Shown: piece after piece, positions 1 to 11,489 of the stretch
Position numbering within the stretch: position 1 is the first letter of the stretch
Layout: every line of letters starts with the position of its first letter
Assembly: GCA_023653785.1 (NCBI GenBank)
Contig: JAMKCH010088182.1
Location: 1-64,000, forward strand
Direction of reading: 5' to 3'
Source of the DNA: Ophioderma brevispina
Lineage: Eukaryota > Echinodermata > Ophiuroidea > Amphilepidida > Ophiodermatidae
DNA: 64,000 nucleotides
Made by a program: the position numbers and the translations under genes
The notes under the pieces: generated by a model
Databases searched by the model: none
Told to the model about the DNA's origin: nothing
What the model saw: only the letters and a program-made list of their open reading frames with translations

Positions 1-100
1 GACGGAATAAAGCGCAAACAAAAGATACCGTTCAGGGAACAAATTTCCCCCTAACTTATTAATTAGTGCATAAGAAGAAAAACAAAAAAAAGCGCAATTT
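1..100 (+). repeat. Dispersed repeat, copy 1
   Basis: The first 100 bases align with 57,984-58,085. Shared islands in the same order are GACGGRATAAA, CAAACAAAAGAT, a GGGRAACA block and GTGCAT. No coding potential is visible. The left edge is cut by the window, so the family and its full length are unknown. Confidence 0.45.
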
Positions 101-248
101 CCCCCTAACCCACACATAAGCTTATAGTAGTACTATATATATTATATATCCTTGTTCTGTAGATATGTTCTCTGTAATGATTGTCCTGTTATAGTTATGT
201 GTATTTTTTGTTGTTTGTGAATTATCAAGGGGGAAAAATGACCAACTT

Positions 249-800
249 GGCGGCCATTTTGGCTCCATTTTGCGGCCATTTTGAATTCCACTTGTATTTC
301 AAACATGGTGAATAAAATTTTAGGTACAGATGTATTCTTTATCATCTGAAACTCATTGAAAACTCTCGACAATTACGGTTATACCTCTTTGTTTCAATGC
401 ATTATAGTAAAAAAACTCTATGTCCGGGCAGCCATTTTGGAACGCCATTTTGAATTGAAAATTATGGTGTGTTAAGACATTATTTAGGCACAGATGATTC
501 ATTATCACCTGAGGACTTTCACTCATTGGATCTTTTTGACAATTAAGGTTTTAATAACTTGTTTTAATGCGTTTTAATGAAAAACGCTTATTCTGGCGCC
601 ATGTTGGACCGCCATTTTGAAATTTAAACATGTGAATGAAATTTTTTAGGCCCACAGATGTTAATTATGATCTAATACGTTGATCTTGTTGATTTTCCTT
701 GACAATTAAGTTTTTTAATCTTGTTTTAATCTCATTTTATGTGAAAACCCCCTATTTTGGCGGCCCATCTGGACGTCATCTTGAATAAACCCCCCTTGGG
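249..800 (+). repeat. Tandem satellite, four ~170-bp units
   Basis: Four units start near 249, 427, 595 and 759, giving periods of 178, 168 and 164 bp. Each unit opens with a GGCGGCCATTTTGG-like box followed by a second CCATTTTGAA box. Each then carries an AACATGGTGAAT segment, a GGCACAGATG segment, an ACTCATTGA segment and a TTTTGACAATTAAGG segment. The copies differ by substitutions and small indels. The fourth unit is cut short near 800. Inverted CCATTTT/AAAATGG boxes of the same style recur at 38.9-40.4 kb. Confidence 0.8.
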
Positions 801-1505
801 GCCACTTTAAAATTGTTGGGAACATCGCTGATTATGTATTTTGGGGTCATAAAAGGAACCTAAAAAAGTGGTTTGGTTTAGTTCTGGGGGTGGGGGTGCA
901 AAGGAGGGTGGTCCTAGCTCACCCTAGACTATGGAAGAACAACAATACAAGCTCAGTGGAGGAAAAGGGCGACAATGTCCTCTAATGAAGAAAGCAAAAA
1001 CAGGACCATTCAAACCAATGCAAGTTGGAGATAGAATGATTATTTGATTAATCCCAAACAGGAGAACAGTAAATATAATAGTCGACAAGGAAAAACAAAA
1101 GATCTATACATTGATAGCGAAACCGTAACTTTACTGAGGCCAAGATAAATTATACAAACTGAACAAGGGTATGTGAAATAGACTATAATAATAAAAATTC
1201 GATAGCGTTATAAGCTCAATGGGAATGGGACGTCATTGTTTGAAAAAGCACAGAGATATACTTCAATGGAGGTTGGAAATATAAAAGCAGATCACAAGTC
1301 ACAGCAACGTGTGAGCAAACAATTTTAAAAAGTAAATGTGTGAGGCGAAATACAGGGTAAGTTTTAAACAGGGTTAAGAGTTGGCAATCAAAATTAAGCT
1401 TGGTGATTTTCAGTTCAGGGAAGAGGAATTACACTTACTGGTGTCATGATTAAGTTTAGCATGTCGTCCTCTGCGTCCGGTATGTGTCGCGTTTCTGTCT
1501 CGTTA
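801..1505. other. No feature recognised
   Basis: AT-rich sequence with short open frames only. I see no domain, terminal repeat or clear tandem structure. Confidence 0.5.
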
Positions 1506-1533
1506 TTTTTTTTTTTTTTTTTTTTTTTTTTTT
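1506..1533. repeat. Poly-T tract of 28 bases
   Basis: An uninterrupted run of T. It could be the tail of a minus-strand retroposon or a simple homopolymer. Its exact length may be unreliable if the assembly comes from long reads. Confidence 0.9.
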
Positions 1534-4500
1534 GTGAGACAGGTAATTCGTCCGTCTCTCCTGAGCGTTCATCAGTGCGCGTGTTTTTTTGCTGTCAAGT
1601 TCTTAGTAGTCGGATGAGCAGTTTCTGTTAAGGGCCTTAAAAAATTCGAGTTTGTTGCACACCTGGTGATTTAATTTTCCAATAATATCAACTGAAGGGG
1701 GTTGTCCTCTCACTAGGATTTAGGTATATTTCCGCGCGCTCCGGAAAGTTGCACATTAGCGCCGTTTACTGCTATATTCAAAATGGGCCGCCCAATGTTT
1801 ATGAAAAAACTGCCATTGTATTTGATTATAGATAGGAAATTTATCCCAGTGACTAAACGAAATCAAGTTTTTACTTAAGAAGTGGGCCCTGTAAACATCC
1901 AAGATGGACGCCGGACAGGACGGAAGGAGGTATGTTTTCATAAATGTACTAAAATTGATGGGGTGGTTGGTAAGAATGCGAGTGAATATTTTGATAGCAC
2001 CAAAAAGAGAATCAGTGACATTGTATAATGCGGACATGATCTTAACTCATTTGTTGAACCACGCTACCTGTTATGGTTTGGAAATCCTGAGTTGATAAGA
2101 GGATGAAAAAAGAAAATGCTCAAACCTTATCAAAAGAAGACCACTGAAACAGATTCAAACATCTTCCTAACAGAACTGCAACTTCATTCATTTCAAAATT
2201 TTTATTCCGATACGATAAATAAAATCAGATTTCAACAAAGTTGTTTCTTTCCCTGATCCGTAACGTAATTGGTACACAAGGAAGAAAACAACACACAAAA
2301 TATAACATATAAAACAAGTCCCCTATTGATCTCTTGCGTTGTAACCATTTAAACATGAAAGCTGTGTTAGAAAATGTATTGGGACTGGCTCCATACAGTG
2401 TGAAGCCAAACTGAAAAACAAACATCTCTCAATTTCCAATATCTCCTACTGTTTGCTATATGGGAAAGTGCACCCACTTTTGGACACAGTTCTGTCCCAA
2501 CAAATTTCGTGATGTCTATTAGAGCATCTATATCTATAAAGGCTCGTTCTACGGACTGCTTAATGGTACATTACATTTTGCCAGGAAAATAAAGCCAGCA
2601 GATTTAACCAAAACCAAGTCAATCCAAACCTGCCTCCTTTGTGAAAGTGCTGATGATGATTGATGAAAACCCAGGGAATTACTTTGTCCAAAGCTCAAAA
2701 GAAGTGTGAGGGATCCTTTCCTAAGCAACCTCCGTTGGCTATTGAAAACACAGTATCAAGGAATCTGACCAGTTGTTTTCTTTTAATGTCACATTCTTAC
2801 ACAACTGATTCTTGACTCAACTTATTTTACTGCCTACCCCAACCTGCATGTCATTGTACATTGTTGAGCCAATTGCAGTAGATTACTGATTTATAGATTG
2901 CATGTGAACAGAAATGCACTGATGAAGGAGCTTTAACCAATCTGTTAGGAATTGAATTAATCGCACTGTGTGTGCTCTGCAGCTAACCTATTCTTGATTA
3001 ATTGCCTTTTTTATGCCACTAATGTCTAGTGCCTGTTGTGCATGAACTAAACTTGGAACGACGTGAGTATGCACCAAGGACATTCACAAATTGAGATTAT
3101 TTTGATGGTGATGCTGACTCTGTCTCGCCAATTATGTCTATGTGAACACACATCGTGACCGTCAACCCTATTGTTTTTTGGCTCATTATTTGCACGAATG
3201 GAGCGAAAGGTAACAATAACACCCGATTCGTAACCAGAAAAGCGACTGCTTTCCCCGAGTTTTACGAATGGCGTTTTATTGGATAAACATTCGTCCATTC
3301 GCGCAACAAAAAAATGCAGGCAAAAACCAAACAAAGCAGGGAGTCTTAAAATATGAGCACAATTTAGCAATAGATTGCGTGTGATTTAAAAAATCACATG
3401 AAAAATAAACGAGTTATACCCATACAACGAGTCAATTTTTGGTCGTTCCTTTTTCTTTTTAGTTAGGGGTTGTTGTGTTGATTTTTTTATAGTTGTAAGT
3501 TATGAATCTCACAAGAAGTCTTTTTTATTATTTTGTATGACTTGGAGTTATTTCAATACATTTTTTCAACTCTATAATTCTTTGTGTTTGAATTTTTGAA
3601 TTTGAAATTGGACTTGTTTTGATCTTATTATTAATGCATGGTTTGATCTACTTTTTAGTTCATTTATTCCTTCAACATTTTGTTATGTGTTGTAACTTAG
3701 GCCTAAAATATTTTGTTCAGTATTGTTTTTTTAATTTGTCAAAATTAACAGAAAATGCTGGTTCTTGTATGCTTTTGTGCGTTTTCTTTTGTATATGTAT
3801 TTAATTGTGTTCACTGTTTATTTGATCTAAGCTTAAATCATAGTATTTTTCTACCTGTAAACATTGTGTGTAAAGTATATGCATGAATTTCAGTTTTGTT
3901 TTTTCTAGGAAATTATGCGACGTTAAAAATTTCATTTTTTTTTATTTTACAAAAAGGGACATGCTAGGAAGCAGCGCCCCGATTTTTTTTCGACCTGAGT
4001 TTTGCATTATTTTAAATGCCGTCAACATATCAATCCACACATGAAACGTGAATCATTAGCGAATTACGCCCCGTCTTTATGTAATAAAGATGATAATTTA
4101 GTATGCTTTGATTTTTAGGTCAGTGCACGGACAGAAACAATCAAAGCTGCTTTTTCTATAGAAAGCCATTAAAGTGCAACGAGAGATTTCACATAGCGTT
4201 CCTAAAAAATCGACAGTAGTACTGCTTTGCCCCTGATGTAAGGTTTCCATCAAAAATATCCCATCTAAAAGATTAAGCTGAGGAAGAAATGTTTCTTGGG
4301 TACAAAAATTGGTGAAATTTCTAATTTCGTATCGGGGCAAATAGAAAATTCAGCCTATGTTTTACATTGAAATATAATCAAATCAAAATCCTCTTTTGTA
4401 TCTCTTTTAAGGCAAGGTAAGATATCTATTGGAGTATCTAATCTATATTGAAATTACAATTATGGGACGCAATTTTGGGTTGCCTCAAAACTCTCGTTGC

Positions 4501-5650
4501 ACACTTTTAAGTCAATAAGGTATTGCGCCTACACAGGTTTTCATGTGTACATCACCATTTTTGTTTTTTTAAATTTGGTTTTAGGGTTAGCGTGTTCGTG
4601 AGTGTAGTGTCATTAAATAAAAAAAATGTCTCCTGTAAAAATTTAAAGGGGGTTTATGTATGAAAAACTCGTTCCCAGCGACATTTAGTCGGCCACCCCG
4701 GATTAAATAATTGAAACAAAAAACTTTCTTTATAAAAAACGAATGTGGGAAAAAATGGCGATTTGAAAACCTGTATGCGAGCGTAAAGCTGACATATTTT
4801 TGGCCTTGCCTAATAGGAAAAAAACGAGACACACGCACCTCACAATACCAGTTCCCTATTACTCCTTGGCATTATTCCAGGGAGAAAAAAAATACACAAA
4901 TTACGTTTGAAATATTGTCCCCATATTAGAGCCATTAGGCGATCCTTATATTCCCGAATTATGATCTGCCATCGGCATTTACTGGATATCTGGGTTCATA
5001 TGGATACAGTATGTACAGACCTAATCCTTCGGTAATCAATAACTCCCTACAGATTCAGATTTTTGGATAATATATCCATGCACACATCAGGTTTATTTCA
5101 TTTGAACAACGAAATCATGATTCATAATACAATTAAAATATTATTACAAGGCATCCTCAAGTTGCAAGGGCATGTAGCGTGTAATTCCAGATACGGGTTC
5201 ATATCCACTTGTCATTTCGTTACAACATTTAGCCGGTAATGTCCATCATAGCGTATTTACTCTATATTATCAACAGGGTAATGAAGTTAATGACGAGTAA
5301 TCAAAATCTATACAATGTACATTCCCACTCTGTAGCCAACACTGTGACCACACATCAACTACGCACCTATACCAATGAAACTGTAGTACGGAAATGCTGA
5401 TGCGGGGGGGGACTGAAATGCGCTAACCTATTGAACCTAATCTTCCTCATTATACAAATCCCAGACTGTTTTTGTCCAGTCTGGAGTTTTTAAGACTCTT
5501 AATTAATCCACCACCCGCATACAACCTTTGACTACAATTATCCGGCTTTCATCGCGTTAATTGATTATCTTGTGAATGAGCAAACTAACTTCAAAAACTC
5601 CATCGTGCAAAATAAGGAGCGGAAAAAGCAATAGGGTGACGTCCCAGTTG
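1534..5650. other. Long gene-poor stretch with one weak first-exon candidate
   Basis: About 4 kb without recognisable domains. The only gene-like mark is at 1,900-1,930. There a CCAAGATGGACGCC context gives a nine-codon open frame (MDAGQDGRR) that runs into GTATGT, a good splice donor. A GC-rich CTCCGGAAAG sequence lies ~160 bp upstream. The region 3,420-3,960 is strongly T-rich. The open frames of 60-107 codons look random. Confidence 0.4.
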
Positions 5651-5657
5651 TGTGTTA

Positions 5658-5770
5658 AGTCGGATACTACACTCGTAACTCTCCATTGGTGGCTGAGAAT
5701 GGCTTCGGGGCTACGCCCCTCAGCCAATCTCAGCCACGAATGGAGAGTAACTCGTGTTGTTGTAATATCC
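5658..5770. repeat. Hairpin (fold-back) element
   Basis: The left arm (GTAACTCTCCATTGGTGGCT, from about 5,676) is mirrored by the right arm at about 5,728-5,751 (AGCCACGAATGGAGAGTTAC-like). The inner arms GAATGGC and GCCAATC continue the pairing to a short loop around GGGCTACGCCCC. Outer bases GATAYTAC also pair. The arms are ~45 bp and near perfect. No coding capacity. It is probably a non-autonomous inverted-repeat element. Confidence 0.7.
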
Positions 5771-5794
5771 TTACTTTAATGCCAAACTCTATGT

Positions 5795-5960
5795 CACTGG
5801 CTAATTATGCAGCTGCCAACTGTGTTCACTGCCAACTATGATAATGCTAGCTATATCACTGCCAACTATGGAACCAATGCTAACTATGTTCACTGCCCAA
5901 ATATGACACATTAACTGTGTGCCTGCTAACATGTAAACTAGCCAGCTATGTCTTTCCATT
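5795..5960 (+). repeat. Degenerate minisatellite of ~22 bp
   Basis: TGCCAACTATG and close variants (TGCTAACTATG, TGCCAACTGTG, TAGCCAGCTATG) recur about every 20-26 bp, some seven times. Copies are imperfect and spacing drifts. Confidence 0.65.
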
Positions 5961-6060
5961 TGTGCTTTTTTGTTTAACCAAAGACTTGTGTGACTTAAAT
6001 GATTGCAGTATTAAGGATGACAACGAGTTTAACTCGGTGCTCCTAAATCAAAGGAGGGAA

Positions 6061-6434
6061 TTAAAGACACTATCAGTGATTTGAAAAAGATTGAAATTTT
6101 GCAGGAATTAACTTCAAGTGAAGGATTAAGTCTGTAGAGATTCTATAAGTTACCGTTTTCCAGCTGATAGAATAGAATTAACAAGAAAAGGAAGAGCAAG
6201 GAAAACGGCACGTGTCTCCAAGAACGATTTCTCCAATTCAAACGTGTTGTAGTAAGTGTTCGTTCGGACACTAAATGACTAAAATCTCCGATCTGTCCTT
6301 ATTAGGTTGCTTTCTGGTCTTATCATGCAGGGATGTTAGGGAATATCTGTAATTGTACTACATGCATAAATCCGAATTTTTATGGATTTTTTTCGATTGC
6401 TTGATTAGCCCAAATCACTGATAGTTGTCTTTAA
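6061..6434 (+). mobile_element. TTAA-flanked MITE (family T1), complete
   Basis: The element is 366 bp between TTAA at 6,061-6,064 and TTAA at 6,431-6,434. The left end reads AGACACTATCAGTGATTTG and the right end, reverse complemented, reads AGACAACTATCAGTGATTTG, so the terminal inverted repeats are ~20 bp with one indel. TTAA duplication is the hallmark of piggyBac-type transposition. There is no transposase, so it is non-autonomous. A related left end lies at 61,966. Assignment to piggyBac is inferred from the TTAA duplication only. Confidence 0.75.
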
Positions 6435-6439
6435 GTACA

Positions 6440-7435
6440 ACCGACCAATGGAGGACCTGTTCCTGTTATTACCCCACTCCTAGCATAAATCAAGAGCAAA
6501 AAAACCCCTGCAGTCCTTTTCGACATTAATAAGAATACCATAACGAAAAAACTATTGATAACATTTCCGCAAATTTTCCTTGTACTTCGGCACTTGCAGG
6601 GAACCTCTCAACCGAGTGACGCAAGAAGAAGGAAGGTGGTCTCTGCAGGTAGAGGGGAGAATGAGCCTGTGGTACAAGTCAGGAACTAAGATAGCACTTG
6701 ATGTGCTGGAAAGAAAGTTAGGATGCCATATTTAAATTTGCTTTCTAACTATATCGGACAAACTTTTTCACTTCTTTCTAAGCATCTTTTTTTATTTGGA
6801 AAAAACACTATTGACATCACTGATAGTTTAAAATACAGTCCATGCCCATTTGTTATGACTTTTATGTATCAGATTGAGATGAGCAGTTGTCTTCCATATG
6901 AACTATGATAGAGTCAGTTTAAACACCATATAGTAACCAGCTATAGTAACGTTCTCTCAAGGACAAGTCAATACCAAACTTTTAATCATGTTAACAGCTT
7001 GAAAAATGATTTAGGGTCATTATTATAAAGTCGAAAAAGAGGGCTTGGGCTGCATTTTATGGCTGATTTACGTACCGAGAGTGAATATAATCACCAACAT
7101 CTTTAAAAAACAAGCCTTAACATAAATTTAAAGGACCATAAATTCTGTTTTGGAGCTCCCAAAAATATTCCCCAGTTTCTTATTCAACAATTTGTCATTT
7201 TTGGGTCATTTAGCAAAATAGATTCCTTGCTGAGGCCATCTTGGACGCCTAGAGGTTTAAGCCCCATTCAGGAAGTTAGAAACTTGATTTCGTGTGTCGT
7301 GGATAAAAAATTTATTATCCCGTAATAAAATTATAATGCAGGTTTTAATTTTAAACATGGCGGGCCATTTGAAACGGTACAGGATACGCTAACGTTGCAA
7401 GCTTTTTGGGCGGAAACATGCATCATCCTAGTTCG
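6440..7435. other. No feature recognised
   Basis: AT-rich spacer with no supported gene. A CCATCTTGGACG box near 7,224 and a GCGGGCCATTTGAA box near 7,358 resemble the satellite boxes at the window start, but no periodicity follows. Confidence 0.45.
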
Positions 7436-7442
7436 GACTCCC

Positions 7443-8250
7443 TTAAGATGATATAGGGGGAAAAGTAATCACCCATGGTGCTTGTGCAACGAACAGGAAA
7501 AACGATGATTGGCAGCTCATGGACTGAGTTATTGTAACTCCTTCCTTTCCATGTTCAGGTGAGGCGTGTTTTTGAAAAGGAATGGCTTTTGTCAAATAGA
7601 GCAGAGGCTTCACAATGATGGCCCCGAGGTTGTCTTTCTTTCTTTTCCCCAAGTCGAGCCTGTGATCGGTCAATGGCTGTTGATGTTATGGGACTACTGA
7701 GTTTCAACTTATGGAAGGAGTCCAATGCCAGTTGATTGGTGGCATCACTTCCTGATCTTGGACCCAAAATGCCGGATTAAGCACTGCTGTGCGAATGATT
7801 GTTCAATTTCATCAAGTTGTTGATCAATTGTTTCAAACTGATTATTGTTAGTCTTATGTTGATGTGATTAGCTAGTGTGTGGTCTGGCTGATTTCGTTCT
7901 CTGTCCATGGTTGAAGCTTCATATATGGCTTGGCTAACTTCATCTTTAAGAATATAGGTGACTTTGGATATGAAGTTATCATCATTAGGCCTACAGACGG
8001 CATCAGCGATGTCACCGATGATGTGGTGTTAGCCACAGGTGCTGGAACAATGGTGCTGTGATTGCTCACCCAGAGACTAAGAATTCAGATTAAGAGTCAG
8101 CGGAAACATCATCTTTGACGGTGACCCGCTGGTTCCCGGTTGTATTGGGAGGTGAGACCGAATGAGGATGGGCGGACCCAAATGGCGAAGAAATGGTGGT
8201 GATTTTTCTCTTCACTCGGTTGCGTAAGCTGGTTTAGAGATCGACCCCTT
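7443..8250 (-). pseudogene. LINE ORF1 remnant (coiled-coil/RRM type)
   Basis: Read on the minus strand, 7,440-7,720 holds the conserved C-terminal half of an ORF1 protein. It has IDRS followed by RLGKR-like residues, then AIIVKP (family AIIVKF), then GVTITQSM, which matches the family's G-x-T-I-x-E-S-L segment. Upstream, 7,770-8,070 looks like the N-terminal and middle region, ending in an EQ-type motif. ORF1 proteins of this kind bind LINE RNA. At least two frameshifts separate the blocks, so this is a pseudogene. It lies just downstream, on the same strand, of the 3' end of the LINE at 8.6-11.5 kb, and no ORF2 follows it. Recognition rests on motif order seen by eye; the exact start is uncertain. 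Confidence 0.6.
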
Positions 8251-8639
8251 GAGTGACATGGTAGCAGTCCTAGGTGAATGGAATAAGGTGCTATCAGAAA
8301 AAAAATGGTGCCCAGCGATGACGGGTTTGGTCAGATGGTTTTTTAGTTTATTTGAAGTTTTTCCAGATCTCGATCAGCACACGTTCTGATAGAATTGACA
8401 TACATGATTGCAATTGTTTTGACAGTCTCATCTGGGATAACATAGTGGTGAGAATATGCAATACATTCCTGCAGGACACTGACAAAAGCCTTGCAGCAGC
8501 CAACAAACACTCTGGATCTGGATCATTTTATACTCCAACAAAGAGGTTCCTGATCACGCTAGAGCTTTGATGGACCCAGACACTAACTGGTTTGTGAGTT
8601 GTGAGTTAGAGGTTGCCATCATCTAACGAAAGTCAGGCG

Positions 8640-10340
8640 AGTCCTCGTCTAAAAGCATTGAAAATTAATAATGTCAAGTAATTGGTGAGGCAAGTTGTTC
8701 CAGTGCCGGGTCGTCCATGGAGAAAAAAGCATTGAATTAAATCGTAGTTTTTAGCAATTGACGACGGTAAGACAACATATGGTGCGCGAAAGTTGGCGGT
8801 TGGGTTTTGCAAGAAATTCTGCCAGTCAATACAAACCAATTGCATGTGTTATCTTGAACATCATAGATAAGCGGGTAAATTCCGACGGGCTTTCAAAGCT
8901 TTGCCAGTTTAGGGGATATCATTCTGTCACGCTTGCGTCTCTGGTGTAGTATTTAGCACATTCTAGATGCAGCACGTGAACCATATCGAGTTGTGTTTGT
9001 CGTTTTGGTATTGGAAAACCCATGCAACGGAGCCATATTCCAGTTTTGGTTGGAGAGCGATAAGTTACAGTTTAGAATTTGACAGCTGGGGTTTTGGTTA
9101 CATGATTTAAAAATCCTTCTTATGGACACCAATAAACCGTCTTACTTGCTTTGTGAATGAGGAAATCTATGTTGTGATTTGACATTTGAGGTCATTACTA
9201 AAATAATATAACCAAGTATGCTATGACTATCAGTGGTGTCTAATACTTTACCACATAGGCTGTAAGGATGTATTTTTTGGTTGTTCTTTTGGATGTGAAA
9301 TGCATCGTATAACATTTGTCTGTGTTTAATTAAAACTCATTGCCAGTCTTTACTCCACGTCGATAGAGCATCAAAGGTCACGTTGGGAATAAAACATTTT
9401 CCTCGGGTGTATTTATTTCCTTTATATATGAGGGCATCGTCTGCAAAGAGACAAAGAGGACGTGCCTCGTCCAGGGGAAACACAATAAGGCACATGGATA
9501 ATATAAACCAAAAAGGACAAAGGACCAATCACTGGACCCGGAGGTACACTGGATATGACCTCGGCAGTTGAGAACAAGACACCTTCCAAAAGAACTTGTT
9601 GTTTAGTTTTGTTTTAAAAAAATTTAATCCAAACTATGACAATTTTTACAGGGATTCACCATAATGCTTAAGTTCATAAGCAGACGAGGTGTGCGGAAAC
9701 GCGATCGGAATGCTTTGAGAATAAAGGGAAATCTAATAGGACAGCATCGACTTGCTTCCTGTTTTCAAGAGATTTGGGCTAAATATGTGGTGAGAAACTA
9801 ATTGGGATCACACCCCCCTCCTTTTGCTGAAACAACCATGCTGAGAATCATTTTAAATACTTGCTGGTCAAGATGGGACATTTAATATGCCTAGTGCAAT
9901 ATGCTCTAAGGACTTTGCAGCCATATTGATGTTTAAGGCAATGGGCCTATAGTTATTTGGGCGATTACGAATTACCCTTTTTGAATTGGAGGGATGTGAT
10001 GTATTGCCAAGTCATCAGGAGGTACCCCGTATCCAAACTTCCTGAGAAAACAGTGCAGACAATATAGGTGACAATTCGGCAGCACATTCCTTAAGTATTC
10101 TTGATGGGATTTGATCAGGACTAGCTGCTTTATCTGCCTGCAAATTGGAGAGGATTTTTGGACGCCCTCCGGGTTAATATCAGTAGGTGAAATAGAAGGA
10201 GCGGGTGTACCTGGCAATCAGGTAGATTTTCTAAATCCCCTGAGTGTAAAAATTGATGTGAAATAATGTTAAAGGATGTCAGCTTTATCTTTGGATTGTT
10301 TTGCCTGATCGTTATGTTTCAAGGGGAGGAATGCCCCTAT
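8640..10340 (-). pseudogene. LINE reverse transcriptase and C-terminus (broken)
   Basis: The minus strand carries an N-terminal A-D-I-L-N-x-x-F block (~10,235-10,275) and KAAGPDQIPSRIL-type residues (10,091-10,140). Next come NYRPI (9,937-9,963) and an AFDRV block then LKHYG (9,660-9,715). VPPGPVIGPLSF (9,503-9,556; family VPQGSVLGPLLF) precedes the catalytic FADDALIY (9,424-9,450). After this come NTDKCYTMHFTSKR (9,280-9,355) and a late W-T-T-R-H-W-N-N-L-P block (8,676-8,735; family P-R-T-I-R-x-W-N-x-L-P). The enzyme copies element RNA at the nicked target. The catalytic F-A-D-D is intact, but the frame is not continuous. Confidence 0.88.
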
Positions 10341-10819
10341 TATAAACTCTTTTGGATTTGGAATATTTCAAAAAAAACTCTTTGTATTTTGATGCAAATT
10401 TTCAGTCATAGTAGATATTATGTAATCGCCCTGAGCATGACGAAGTTTCTTTTTTGTATGTCGATCTGATTGCTTTGAATATTAATTCGTCCTCATTTTG
10501 AACCTGAGGAGCGCTTGTTTGTTATAGAGCGTGAAGTTTTGCGCTCCATGCGCCTTAGGCGTGCATTATACCAAGGGTAAGTTAATATCTACTCGAACTG
10601 GATTTGGTAGGAATAGTAAGTCCATAAGTCAGAAAAGAAATTTTATAGAAATTTTTATTTTTCAAAAGATCCAGTTTGTTGCATGAATTTTAATAAGGTC
10701 GTACAAATGATACCAAACCTCAAAGTGTTTTCACGGGACGATTGGATATCACCCTTGGTGTATGATAATCTTCCTTCAGGTAATACCTTCCTCTTAGGTT
10801 TGGCTGGGCTAGTTCACAC

Positions 10820-11470
10820 AACAATATCGTGGGTCATTATCGCCAATCCAGGTAAGTTACATATTATCAATCAACGGTGGGGCATTTGTGGTAAGAAATA
10901 AATCAAGGGTATTAGGACCCCGAGTTGGTATTTTGGACCATTTGGTCAAGTTGGTATTTTGTACAGGTATACAAAAAATACTGACAATGGGATGAAAATT
11001 TGCTCTTGGTTTGATAGTCTGTTTGTCTCAATCTAAATCTCTTAAGTTAAAATAGGCCAGGCCAACCATATTGAACAATGGTTGCTGTATTTGTGTGCAA
11101 TTTAGACAGGGAGGGAGTCAAGATCCTGAAAAGATTTCAAAGAAGTATCCGAATTATAATAAGCACCGACATAAATTGGTTTACTTTTATGCAGGGTCAA
11201 GCCGAACAGATTAATTCAAGAATCGCCGCTCAATCATCCAAATATTGAACTGGCAAGTTCCTAACCGCAATAAGCACCACCACCATAACCGTCATTACGG
11301 TCTTACGGGAAACAGAATACTCATCGATAAGAGCTCCAGGATTTAAGATTACTGTTAACCACGTCTCAAGTCCCTATGACAAGGTATGGCTTTTCATTTT
11401 GCAGTATAGCATTATAGATCAGGAGTACTTTGATTCAAAATTGAAAGTTGATGGTCAGAATTTGAAGGTG
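10820..11470 (-). pseudogene. LINE endonuclease domain (broken)
   Basis: The minus strand shows, in order: a LTINFQ block near 11,440 (family L-N-x-x-S-I); KPYLVIGT near 11,370-11,395 followed by remnants of the E-T-W-L motif; a KSKPIYVGAYY-like block near 11,150-11,185; IWLA followed by the remnant of GDFN near 11,045-11,075; RGPNTLDLF near 10,900-10,935; and a final D-H-D-I-V-like block at 10,820-10,843. These are the landmarks of the APE-type endonuclease that nicks target DNA for LINE insertion. Several stops and frame changes interrupt them. Confidence 0.8.
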
Positions 11471-11489
11471 TTGCATGGAGTGTGTAGGT

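Larger units (their letters stand above)
8575..11480 (-). mobile_element. CR1/Jockey-superfamily LINE, decayed
   Basis: A 2.9-kb minus-strand non-LTR retrotransposon. In order of transcription it has an apurinic-type endonuclease (11,470 to ~10,820), a linker (10,820-10,270), reverse transcriptase (10,270-~9,250) and the usual C-terminal extension ending near 8,640. Block order and motifs match the CR1/L2/Jockey group. The frame is broken many times, so it cannot encode protein now. A 3' end near 8,575 is inferred from the end of similarity. I found no clear target duplication, and no ORF1 is visible upstream of 11,480. Confidence 0.85.
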
